From assembly GCF_021502725.1 (NCBI RefSeq), contig NZ_JAKFFS010000005.1:372001-436000 (forward strand): a stretch of DNA of 64,000 bases. The letters are read 5' to 3'. Position 1 is the first letter of the stretch, and every line of letters begins with the position of its first letter. The translations under genes were made by a program, and so were the position numbers. The notes beneath the pieces were generated by a model. It was not told the origin of the DNA and ran no database searches. It was given only the letters and a program-made list of their open reading frames with translations. Shown one piece after another: positions 36,472 through 44,501 of the stretch. The DNA comes from Dyadobacter sp. CY345 (lineage in GTDB: Bacteria > Bacteroidota > Bacteroidia > Cytophagales > Spirosomataceae).

Positions 36472-36519
36472 GTGCCTGTCAATTCCAGGGCGTAGAAATC
36501 CCCATAAAAAGACAGGCAC
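36472..36519 (+). terminator. Inverted repeat between the two SPW genes
   Basis: GTGCCTGTC (36472-36480) and GACAGGCAC (36511-36519), 9-bp stem with a 30-base loop that has a further GGG/CCC pairing, followed by GACTTTTAC. It may end the first SPW transcript or mark a processing site. Confidence 0.4.
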
Positions 36520-36577
36520 GACTTTTACTAATCCGACCATCTCAATTCTGTTTTTATCTTCATTTAATGATTTATTT

Positions 36578-36964
36578 ATGAGATTTCTAAGCACAAGAAT
36601 ACACGCCTTCATCGATTACATTTCCGCCGTATCATTTGTTGCCTTACCATGGATAGCAGGTTTTAACGACGTAATTGCTGCCACCTGGATTGTCATAGCT
36701 GTTGGGTTTATGATACTGACCATGTCGCTTTTCACGAATTATGAAGGCGGAATCATGGCCGCGGTACCCATGAAGATACACCTGATAGTAGACATCATTA
36801 CCGGAATTACCGTTGCATGCTCTCCCTGGCTTTTTGGTTTCTCTGATAAGGTTTATTTGCCTTTTCTGATCTTCGGACTGTTCGAGGCTCTGGCAGCTCT
36901 GGCGACTTCACCCGACTCGAAAGCAGCATTGCCAGAAAACTTAGATGAGCAAAAAGTTGTATAA
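36578..36964 (+). CDS. SPW-repeat membrane protein, paralogue
   Basis: 128 residues, same layout as the gene at 36076: MRFLSTRIHAFIDYISA, ALPWIAGFND, a middle loop TNYEGGIMAAVPMKIHLIVD matching TNYEAGFLKRIPMNVHLNID of the paralogue, then CSPWLFGFSDKVYLPF. A tandem duplication with clear divergence. The hydrophilic tail (about 15 residues) is longer than in the first copy. Confidence 0.9.
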   Translation: MRFLSTRIHAFIDYISAVSFVALPWIAGFNDVIAATWIVIAVGFMILTMSLFTNYEGGIMAAVPMKIHLIVDIITGITVACSPWLFGFSDKVYLPFLIFGLFEALAALATSPDSKAALPENLDEQKVV

Positions 36965-37062
36965 AATCGACAACATAGAAGTTACGATTTAGTATATATG
37001 TAGGTTTTGAACAACGAGTGTCAAAAGATATCACCAACGAAGTTCTCGTCGTATGGTTATTA

Positions 37063-37818
37063 TCAGTGCTTGTGGATCGCAGAATCAGCTTTATGAGAAA
37101 TTACAAATTGCCTGATCTGCCCTTTTTGCCAGGCATCAGCATCAGAAGCTGGCTTAGGCACGGGGATATCTATGCGGTTTTCTTTCTTCTTTTGGGTTGA
37201 AATATTAAATCTTTTATCCCTGTCATTCAGCAATTCACTATGAAGTTGACCATCTTTTGTAAATCCCATCATGATCATGGGTGCTCCAATTGGCAAAGTT
37301 CGCTGTTGATCTGTATGCCAGGTGTGAATTGTTTTTCCGTAAGTAGAAATTAGTTTCTCCATTAGTTCATGTTCTGCAATTTCCGGGATCCCAGGAGCGA
37401 TCAGGGAACCAGAGCTCACCTCAAAGCTGTGACTATGCCAAAGCAGTTTCTCTTCCTGGCTGAGCGTTGCAAAAAGCTTAGACGTAATTATATATTCAAT
37501 CCCCATAATTTTCGCATCGTCCTTATTCCCATCAAAAATGATAGCCTGGTACAAATCCTCATTAAGCTGGCTGACATAGTGATGTGCTTCCATCTGCGCA
37601 TTTATGTTGCCATTATAAAAATGAAAACCATCCAGATAAGTGCTGAATTTTTTCAATGGATTTTTAGATTGAAGAAGGTCGGCACCTGTTGTCAGTAATT
37701 TATCTTTTCCCGTTTTCGAATCTCCCGGAGCCTCTACATTTGAGGAAGTATTACGCTCGCCACACGAAAAGAAAATTACAATAGGGATCAATAAATAAAA
37801 AGAGATATTTTTTTTCAT
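37063..37818 (-). CDS. DUF1264 / OBAP-family lipoprotein
   Basis: 251 residues with a lipoprotein signal (IVIFFSCGE, Cys near 19). The core matches plant oil-body-associated proteins (DUF1264): LDGFHFYNGNINAQMEAHHYV, IMGIEYIITSKLFATLSQEEKLLWHSHSFEV and the WHTDQQRTLPIGAP region. Bacterial members are known, with unknown function; the invariant His residues suggest metal or haem binding (inference). A C-terminal tail about 40 residues long is added. Convergent with the SPW genes. Confidence 0.88.
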   Translation of the reverse strand: MKKNISFYLLIPIVIFFSCGERNTSSNVEAPGDSKTGKDKLLTTGADLLQSKNPLKKFSTYLDGFHFYNGNINAQMEAHHYVSQLNEDLYQAIIFDGNKDDAKIMGIEYIITSKLFATLSQEEKLLWHSHSFEVSSGSLIAPGIPEIAEHELMEKLISTYGKTIHTWHTDQQRTLPIGAPMIMMGFTKDGQLHSELLNDRDKRFNISTQKKKENRIDIPVPKPASDADAWQKGQIRQFVISHKADSAIHKH

Positions 37819-37854
37819 CTGTCAGCGCGGTTGATAAGCTAAAACTTCCTAATG

Positions 37855-38376
37855 TTATTTTCCTGTACCGTTCAGCTTATCCGGAAACAACGCCTTTGCC
37901 ATTTCCAGATGATGTTTAAGCGCGGGGATTTTCGAGTCTGCCCACTTTTTAATATCCGGGTCCTGTCCGCTGGTTGATTCTTTTTGAAAAAGTCCGATCG
38001 TTTCCTCGTGTGACGCGATCATCATATTCATATAAAGCATATCAAAACTTTCACCGCTCATGGCGGACAAACTATCGTACATCTGTTGCTTGGCCTGACT
38101 CAATTTTGCAGGAATAATAATTTGCTTTTTCTTAGCTAATGCTTTTAGCTCGCTGTTGACTTTCGAATGATCCTTAATCATCATTTTACCGAAATCTTTG
38201 TGTTTCGGCATTGTTGCACGTTTTGACGCCAACTCTCCAAGCTTTACTTCAAGCATTCCGCCATCTGCGGCGGCAATTACAAAGGCCTCATCAACAGAAT
38301 CGCTGACCAACCGGGCTGAAAGAGGCGACAAAGCAGCCAATATTGTGCCTATTGCTAATAGAAAAATCGTTCTCAT
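37855..38376 (-). CDS. DUF4142 (ferritin-like) exported protein
   Basis: 173 residues from the ATG at 38376, which puts a signal peptide (MRTIFLLAIGTILAALSPLS) at the very N-terminus; the 13 extra codons upstream are rejected. The rest is a helical DUF4142 domain: AFVIAAADGGMLEVKLGELA, MIKDHSKVNSELKALAKK, and MIASHEETIGLFQKES. The family is periplasmic, ferritin-like, of unknown function, and often stress-associated. It lies 36 bp from the DUF1264 gene on the same strand, so the two may be an operon. Confidence 0.9.
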   Translation of the reverse strand: MRTIFLLAIGTILAALSPLSARLVSDSVDEAFVIAAADGGMLEVKLGELASKRATMPKHKDFGKMMIKDHSKVNSELKALAKKKQIIIPAKLSQAKQQMYDSLSAMSGESFDMLYMNMMIASHEETIGLFQKESTSGQDPDIKKWADSKIPALKHHLEMAKALFPDKLNGTGK

Positions 38377-38899
38377 CGGATTATAATTAAGTTGAAAATA
38401 TATTATTGCAATCAAAAAATCAGCGTTTTTGTGGAAAGTTTACTTATCCTGACTTAAAAGCTTCCCATCATTCCGCAGCACCAGGGTACGAAGAATACGG
38501 TGTGGCTTATTAAAAACCATGCCAGATTTTTGACATCCTGATTTTTCAGATTAATTGACTATTCGTCCCTCTCATTTCAGAAACATCTGGCAATTGCAAT
38601 ACTTCATCGGGCAGGTAGACCGCAGTACATAATTCCGGTGAGTTCAGATATTATAGATTTTACAAGCCAATAAACGTAGTATTTGCGTGATCTTAATCAG
38701 ATAAAAACTATTTTTCAAAGCATCTCAGGGAGAGGCTAAATCAAAAGATTCATTGCGACCCAAAACTTGAAATAAGGTAAACTTTCAGCGAACTGATAAG
38801 GCTTTTGATTCTTAGGTTTTGTAGCTTCGGCCAGCCAATCCATTTGAAAAATTGCTTTTACTTGCCGTTTGTTTTGGCAAAGCATTGCTATCTAAAATG
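38377..38899. other. Intergenic region, no gene seen
   Basis: About 520 bp without a supported frame. It adjoins the MFS relic and probably includes more decayed sequence, but I recognise nothing in it on either strand. Confidence 0.4.
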
Positions 38900-39152
38900 C
38901 GAAAAGCATATTTTTGTTTGAAGAAAAAAGGAGAATATTTTCTTTTAATAAAGTACCCCCCGACCTTAGTGGCGTAGTACCAAATTGTTCAGCTCATGTG
39001 GTAACGAACATGGCCCAAGAACCTATACCAAAGCTCATGACTAACATTATTCCAAAAAATGATTCGACCGTTTGCAGTGCTCCAAATAAATATAAAACGC
39101 CACTCAGGAGTTTCTGTACAAACCCACAGGCAATGTTAGCAAAGGAATAAAG
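38900..39152 (-). pseudogene. Relic of an MFS transporter
   Basis: On the minus strand a frame reads through VQKLLSGVLYLFGALQTVE, then FFGIMLVMSFGIGSWAMFVTT, a stop (TGA), and AEQFGTTPLRSG. In Bacteroidota MFS transporters a helix of this kind is followed by AEQFGTNLRAT (recalled), so this is a fragment of about 60 residues with an internal stop and no N- or C-terminal part. A forward 78-codon frame over the same bases (38914-39150) is only its shadow. Confidence 0.55.
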
Positions 39153-39172
39153 CTAAAATGGAGCCAAATAAT

Positions 39173-39205
39173 ACCACCAACGCTCGGAATGAAGACGTTG
39201 GTGGT
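39173..39205 (-). terminator. Inverted repeat after the pyruvyl-transferase-like gene
   Basis: Perfect 10-bp stem ACCACCAACG (39173-39182) and CGTTGGTGGT (39196-39205) with a 13-base loop, about 85 bp after the stop of the gene at 39291. Only a weak U-run follows on the minus strand. Confidence 0.5.
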
Positions 39206-39290
39206 TCTAAATTTAGATAGGAATTAAATCAACGAGATATCGGCCGAAATTTTCCAGACTAAGAGGGATGAATTTTTCAAACCGCAATTC

Positions 39291-40562
39291 TTAGATTAGC
39301 AACTTTTTAACCCGCTCAGTTCCGGTTTTATAAATACCTGCGACTTTGTCCATACGGATTTTTAATTCTGCTTTGGATTTGTCATAGTCTTTCCACACTT
39401 CGCGCAGGCGGTCACTAATTTGTTTGCCAGTGGTATCATTGACCTCAAAGGTCCAGTCATCGAATCCTAAATCGTAGTACATCTGCCCTTTGATGGTATC
39501 TTCGGGTTGGCGCAGGTAAAAACATGGTGTGCCATTGGCAGCGGCTATTATCGGCGAATGACACTCAAAACTTAACACTGTATGTGCTTTGGCATAAATA
39601 GAGGCTGCTTCATCTGGAAGCCAGTACCCTCGTTTAACAATAAATGGTTTTACGTCGTCCGGCAAAGGATTGATAAGTAATTCATCCATAATTTCAACCT
39701 GATATGTCATTTCGGGACATACGAGAACTTTGTTTCCAGTTTCCCGTACCCAGGCTATCATCGCTTCCCGCAGTTTGGCATGGTCAACCTCTTTATATTT
39801 CTCATTGGTTTCTTCCACCATTTTTATCCGGTCGGCATTCCACCCGTTGTTGTTGGCATTAAACTTATGATAGGGCGTGTAGCGTAGACGAGGGATAGCG
39901 CAAATGAATTTTTTATCTTTCAAATCATTTTCTTTTAAAAATGAGGAGGCTTTTTTATCATCACGGATGTTGATAAAGAATGTGGCATCCGGAGCAAATT
40001 GAACGTGTTCACCTGTGATTCCAGCCTTTTTCAAGTGTTCGATCGACTTCGTTTCACGGGTATAGATAAACGCTGCCTTCTGCAGAATACTTTGGTGATA
40101 TTGGCTTGGGTTTTCAAGTGTGGTGCCATAGATACCAAAGGGCTTGGAAGTATGTTTCATCCAGCTCGCCAGGTTATCAGCACCAACCAGCAATGGCCCC
40201 GACCCATGAATCATCACATCGGCTATTTTAAAGGCTTCAATGACTTCGGAATTATCCACGTCTTTGTCTTTATTTACGCTCCCGTAAATGATTTTAACTT
40301 TTGGAAAATTTTTATTGAGTAATTTCTTCACCTCTTCTCCATTGCTTCTTTTCCAAAGAATAATTTTTGCATCGGGTATATAAGTCTCCAGCACATGCAA
40401 CAGTCCGGGTGTGTGACCGATATCTCCAATGTTTACATCCTGCCAACCTGAAACCAACAAAATGGTTGGATTGGCTTTTGTAGACGATTTTGTTATAAAT
40501 GACGCTAATAATGAACCTACTGACAACAAGGCGGTTTGCCTGATAAACACGTTTCTTTTCAT
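39291..40562 (-). CDS. Exported polysaccharide-pyruvyl-transferase-family protein
   Basis: 423 residues. The N-terminus (MKRNVFIRQTALLSVGSLLAS) looks like a signal peptide or anchor without a twin-arginine pair. The rest is a PS_pyruv_trans (GT-B-like) domain: WQDVNIGDIGHTPGLLHVLE, VMIHGSGPLLVGADNLASW, and a C-terminal part with VLSFECHSPIIAAANGTPCFYL. Known members add pyruvyl ketals from phosphoenolpyruvate in the cytoplasm, so an exported form is puzzling; it may use another donor or bind glycans. It stands next to a SusD relic and a T9SS-exported hydrolase, so it may once have been part of a polysaccharide locus. Confidence 0.82.
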   Translation of the reverse strand: MKRNVFIRQTALLSVGSLLASFITKSSTKANPTILLVSGWQDVNIGDIGHTPGLLHVLETYIPDAKIILWKRSNGEEVKKLLNKNFPKVKIIYGSVNKDKDVDNSEVIEAFKIADVMIHGSGPLLVGADNLASWMKHTSKPFGIYGTTLENPSQYHQSILQKAAFIYTRETKSIEHLKKAGITGEHVQFAPDATFFINIRDDKKASSFLKENDLKDKKFICAIPRLRYTPYHKFNANNNGWNADRIKMVEETNEKYKEVDHAKLREAMIAWVRETGNKVLVCPEMTYQVEIMDELLINPLPDDVKPFIVKRGYWLPDEAASIYAKAHTVLSFECHSPIIAAANGTPCFYLRQPEDTIKGQMYYDLGFDDWTFEVNDTTGKQISDRLREVWKDYDKSKAELKIRMDKVAGIYKTGTERVKKLLI

Positions 40563-40639
40563 AATGTGGCTTGTATTGTAAGAATTTAAATAGAATTGCA
40601 GTTCAAAGCATCAGTTCCAATTACCATCGTGTAAACAGA

Positions 40640-40800
40640 TCAAGCACCGAAATATCCCGGATTTTGCTGTAATTTAATGTCACGGTTGGCATCAATCGCC
40701 TTTTGAGGTATGTTCATTTGTTGCCAATAAGGGGTATAAAAGTCGAAAAACAATTGTTTTAGAAATGGAGTGTCAATAACAACAATTTTGATCTTTCAAT
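40640..40800 (-). pseudogene. Relic of a SusD/RagB C-terminus
   Basis: On the minus strand a frame ending at TGA (40640-40642) reads KQLFFDFYTPYWQQ, then MNIPQKAIDANRDIKLQQNP and GYFGA. The closing IPQK-IDAN-QNPGY pattern is the standard C-terminus of SusD/RagB proteins (compare IPQNELLINLSLEQNPSY in the intact susD at 47396). Upstream in this frame there is a stop at 40813-40815 and no further homology. About 50 codons remain of roughly 500. Confidence 0.65.
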
Positions 40801-40920
40801 AAAAAAGTAACATTAGCCATTTTAAAGTTGAGGTTTACTTTGTTAAATAAACCAGGATTTTTCTGCTGACTCATTTTGAATGGCGAAAAAACCCTGATTC
40901 TTGCTTTCGATACTATTCTG

Positions 40921-43689
40921 TCACTCAATAATGACTTTTCTGCTCTTTATATCATCATCACCTACGGTCCTGATTTTCAGGAAATAAATTCCGGTTTTAG
41001 GCGTCGATTTGGTTTGAACTTTCATAATACCCGCCCCTGTCGTGGTGGTATTCACTGGCATTCGCCGACCCGTAACATCAGCAAGTTCAACACTTTGAAT
41101 CGCATCGCCGGGAAAACTTACAATGAAATTCCCTTTGTTCGGATTTGGATACACACGGCCATACTGCTCAGGTACTTTGGCTGAAATAATTACGGAAAAT
41201 TCAGATTTTCCATCAAAATCCTGCTGTCTGAGTCTGTAATAATATGTTTTACCCGGAATTACATCCGCATCGGCGAATGAATAATGGGACAATTGCTGTT
41301 GGCTTCCATTTCCTTTCACAAATCCAATCGTTTTGAATAGTTTCGCGTCAGGGCTTCTTTCGATCTGAAAACCATTATTATTCATTTCTTCTGTTGTTGA
41401 CCATTGCAGTACAATATCCGTCTCCTGTACCTGGGCGCTAAAAGAAATTAGTTTTACGGGCAGGGGACTTAAAAATTCTACTTTGTACGCAACGTCTTTA
41501 ATGAATGCGGGAAGATTTAGTATCAAGGGATCCACAGCCTGGCTGCCATTAACGCGCAGGCCAGTCGCTTGCCTGTTCCCTGCATTCAAAGGATTATAGC
41601 GAATGCCGTTCACTGCTTCTGTGCTTCCGGTTACCGGATTTGTAAAAGTTACATTATAGGAACCAGGCTCCAATCCCGGAACTTCAATGGAAGCAGAACT
41701 AACGGGCGTAATCCCGTCAGGTGATGCCCATTCTCCATAGGCGAGATTAATGATATAGCCATAAGCCTTGTCCGTCCCGCTATATCCGTAACCTTCCAGT
41801 GATTTGGATTTCAGCACACCCGAGAAAGTGATTTTACTAAACTGGATCCAATCCTGCCCGCTATTATAGAAACGGATAGTATGGTTACCCGCAGGAATAT
41901 TACCAAGTGTGAAAGTCTGCACAGCCGGTACCCAGGTTTGCATCAAAGCATCGTCAAGATATACCTGAATACTTTTATCTCCCGAACCGGATACACCATC
42001 TATAAAAAGAGAAGCATCCCCTGTTTCCGAAAAGGTTACGTTAAAATTTAACGAACGGTTACGATCGCCCTGCCAGGAACCATGAATGTAATTTGTCAAA
42101 CCCGCCGTGTTACTTGCCGAGCCATCATTTCCAATGATACTGGTAAACGGATTTGGAACATTATATGCACCCCACTGCCACATATTGCCGGGCGTTACAG
42201 TTGCCGCTCCTGAGATAACGGGTGCACTTGCAAACGTCAGTTTCTGAGGCGTTCCGTTTCCGTCTTTAACCAGATCAATACCCTCAAGAAAAGAACCCAG
42301 TGGCTTAAAAACAGAGGACAGATTTTTAACATCAATATATTCTTTCCAAAACCAGAACATAGCAGGTGACGCATTCATCATACCGGTCCACATGGCTTTA
42401 CGTACATGATCTCCCCAGTTATCAGGATGCGAACCGTCCTCAGGATATGCGGTTCCGGTTCCAAATTCCCCGTTCATACTTGATTTACTTAAATACTTAT
42501 GAGCCTCTATCCCTGAATAAATAGCATTTTCAATGTTGTTGCTGTACGTATGCCATTGCAATACATCCATAGCTGTATTGTCATCAAACAGAGGTGTTGT
42601 AGAATCGTCCCCTCCCGAACTGGTTGAAATCAGATGTTTATTTACGTCAATACCTTTGATGAAGTGACTCATTTCATCATGCCAGGCATCGATTCCTGCA
42701 TCCGTCCCGTCAGAAAATTCCACTTCGTTGAACAGCTCCCAGCTCAAAATGGCCTGAGAATAACCCCAGCGAGCCACAATATACCGATAAAGCTTTTTGG
42801 TTTGTTCTTTTGCCTGCGCATTGGTAAAAAACTCACCGGCATTTGTCAGAAAACCACCGTTAGCAGTGTTGTAGGGATTGTCCGCCCACTCCGCATTGAC
42901 GGTAGAGGAAACTTGCCCATGATGCTGCAAAACAAGCTGCATATAAATCCCATGCTCTTCGTGCATCGCTATCACTTCATCAAGCACGCCCGCCGCTTTT
43001 TGACTGTACGTTCCCAGCCCAGAATACCAGTTTGACCAATGCGATTGTTTCCATTCCAGCGCCTGGCGGGCAAAATCTGTAAGCCAGTAACGCGTCCAGT
43101 TCACTTTGTTAGGAACAAGTTTGTTGGTAATCCAGTCGGCATAAAAACCGGAAAGCGTGCCACTGTTCCAGCAAAGATTAAGACCTACGGGATAGTAAGG
43201 GCTCTGATTATCAAATCTTAAAAATTGTTTATTTTGTGAATCCACGCGTATGAAGCCTTTGCCGATACCCGAATTCACATTGAAAGTGACTGGGTTCGAT
43301 GTGCTAACCGCTCCATCATTTACCTTGATACGGATGCTATAATTTCCTGGCGCAACCGGACTGTAACGAAGTTTCCATTGTTTCTGACCTGAATCTTCCG
43401 TTGCATTCCAGAACGTTGATGACGCATCCCCCACCACCGTTGCCGGTACGTAATAAAAACACGGCACCGTCAGGATACTGCCGCCGGGCATTGTCACCTC
43501 AGCATCAACCTGCACGATATCGGTATCATAGGGATTGCTATAAACCTGATCAATATTGAATGATAATTCAACCTTTTCATAGGCCACAAAAACAGTCTTG
43601 TTTAGCTGCGGACTGATAACATTTCCAGCGTTGACTTTAAAAACAATTGCAACCAGCAACAGCGCAACCAGCGTAGATGTGCATCTCAT
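40921..43689 (-). CDS. T9SS-exported GH5-like (clan GH-A) protein with DUF5060 domain
   Basis: 922 residues. Signal peptide to about 21; DUF5060 beta-sandwich (about 25-140); TIM barrel (150-470) with E322 in SWELFNEVEF and E408 in MNGEFGTG as acid/base and nucleophile; further beta domains (carbohydrate-binding-like, then fibronectin-like near 740-830); a C-terminal T9SS type A sorting domain (YPNPNKGNFIVSF ... GIYFLKI) of about 75 residues. It is therefore secreted or surface-attached by the type IX system. Barrels of this type cleave beta-linked plant glycans; the exact substrate is not readable. It has its own 812-bp upstream gap. Confidence 0.92.
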   Translation of the reverse strand: MRCTSTLVALLLVAIVFKVNAGNVISPQLNKTVFVAYEKVELSFNIDQVYSNPYDTDIVQVDAEVTMPGGSILTVPCFYYVPATVVGDASSTFWNATEDSGQKQWKLRYSPVAPGNYSIRIKVNDGAVSTSNPVTFNVNSGIGKGFIRVDSQNKQFLRFDNQSPYYPVGLNLCWNSGTLSGFYADWITNKLVPNKVNWTRYWLTDFARQALEWKQSHWSNWYSGLGTYSQKAAGVLDEVIAMHEEHGIYMQLVLQHHGQVSSTVNAEWADNPYNTANGGFLTNAGEFFTNAQAKEQTKKLYRYIVARWGYSQAILSWELFNEVEFSDGTDAGIDAWHDEMSHFIKGIDVNKHLISTSSGGDDSTTPLFDDNTAMDVLQWHTYSNNIENAIYSGIEAHKYLSKSSMNGEFGTGTAYPEDGSHPDNWGDHVRKAMWTGMMNASPAMFWFWKEYIDVKNLSSVFKPLGSFLEGIDLVKDGNGTPQKLTFASAPVISGAATVTPGNMWQWGAYNVPNPFTSIIGNDGSASNTAGLTNYIHGSWQGDRNRSLNFNVTFSETGDASLFIDGVSGSGDKSIQVYLDDALMQTWVPAVQTFTLGNIPAGNHTIRFYNSGQDWIQFSKITFSGVLKSKSLEGYGYSGTDKAYGYIINLAYGEWASPDGITPVSSASIEVPGLEPGSYNVTFTNPVTGSTEAVNGIRYNPLNAGNRQATGLRVNGSQAVDPLILNLPAFIKDVAYKVEFLSPLPVKLISFSAQVQETDIVLQWSTTEEMNNNGFQIERSPDAKLFKTIGFVKGNGSQQQLSHYSFADADVIPGKTYYYRLRQQDFDGKSEFSVIISAKVPEQYGRVYPNPNKGNFIVSFPGDAIQSVELADVTGRRMPVNTTTTGAGIMKVQTKSTPKTGIYFLKIRTVGDDDIKSRKVIIE

Positions 43690-44332
43690 AAAAATTTATG
43701 TTAAAATTTAAATTATAATTTTTAGGTAACTATTTCAATAAAGATCTGCTTTTTATCACCTGCTTTAAACAAGTCAAGGCAATCATTAAATTAACGGTAA
43801 TATATATACGACACGGAATTTTATACATAGCCATTCATCTGTGAACATTTGATAATATCCTGATGCACATCGTAAACTTTAATCAAAAAAATGTTAATAC
43901 GTTTTTTAAAAGCGAAGCATTCTTTCCTGCGCGTTATGGTATAGTTTGCAAAATTTCTGAGATTACTAAATTATACTTTGCTGTTGTATATCAGGAAGAC
44001 GCATTGAACCAGAAAAAGAACCCCTCGATTTAAAATTATTTTTATTTTTTTTTGAATTAATTGGATACATAAAAATCATTTGTACGATTCCAAATGACAA
44101 ATAATAAGGCTTTTGGCAAAAGCAATTCAAACTTGTGAAGTAACACGATTTTGAAGTGGGGGAAAGCAACGTTATATGGTATAAATGAACAGGCTTCTTT
44201 ATTGAAAATCAAAATGGAGCATGGCTGATATCCATTCCAGCCGATTTTATTTTCAGACCCTTCCGGACCAATCTGTTTTTAAACGGGTATGGCTGATCTT
44301 ATTACCACATTTACGTTTTGTATCCATTGGAA
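43690..44332. other. AT-rich intergenic region, no gene seen
   Basis: About 640 bp, AT-rich with T-runs near 44037-44052. It should hold the promoter of the T9SS-exported gene. A 67-codon minus frame (43966-44169) has no support. Confidence 0.4.
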
Positions 44333-44500
44333 TTATGCAAAAAGCTGGCCTTTTCTTCGTTCTTCATTCCAATTAAGTTTAACCTGGCCATCTTCCGTAA
44401 ATGTTAAATCTATTTTTACGCAAACGCTTCCAGGTGTTTTCATTTTTGGTATGAAATCACCCGGAAGCTCCGTCTGCCGAATGCCTGAAAAGGCTGTCTT
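44333..44500 (-). pseudogene. Unassigned 3' gene fragment after the rhamnosidase gene
   Basis: Just past the GH78 stop, in a different frame, the minus strand reads FSGIRQTELPGDFIPKMKTP, then GSVCVKIDLTFTEDGQVKL and NWNEERRKGQLFA to a TAA at 44333-44335. The alternating hydrophobic pattern looks like the end of a beta-rich protein. There is no start, so it may be the tail of a lost gene, or chance. I do not recognise it. Confidence 0.3.
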
Positions 44501-44501
44501 C

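Noticed and set aside
38914..39150. 78-codon plus-strand frame
   Set aside because: The opposite strand carries MFS-like sequence over the same bases, so this frame is its shadow.
43966..44169. 67-codon minus-strand frame
   Set aside because: Low-complexity AT-rich sequence with no protein pattern.
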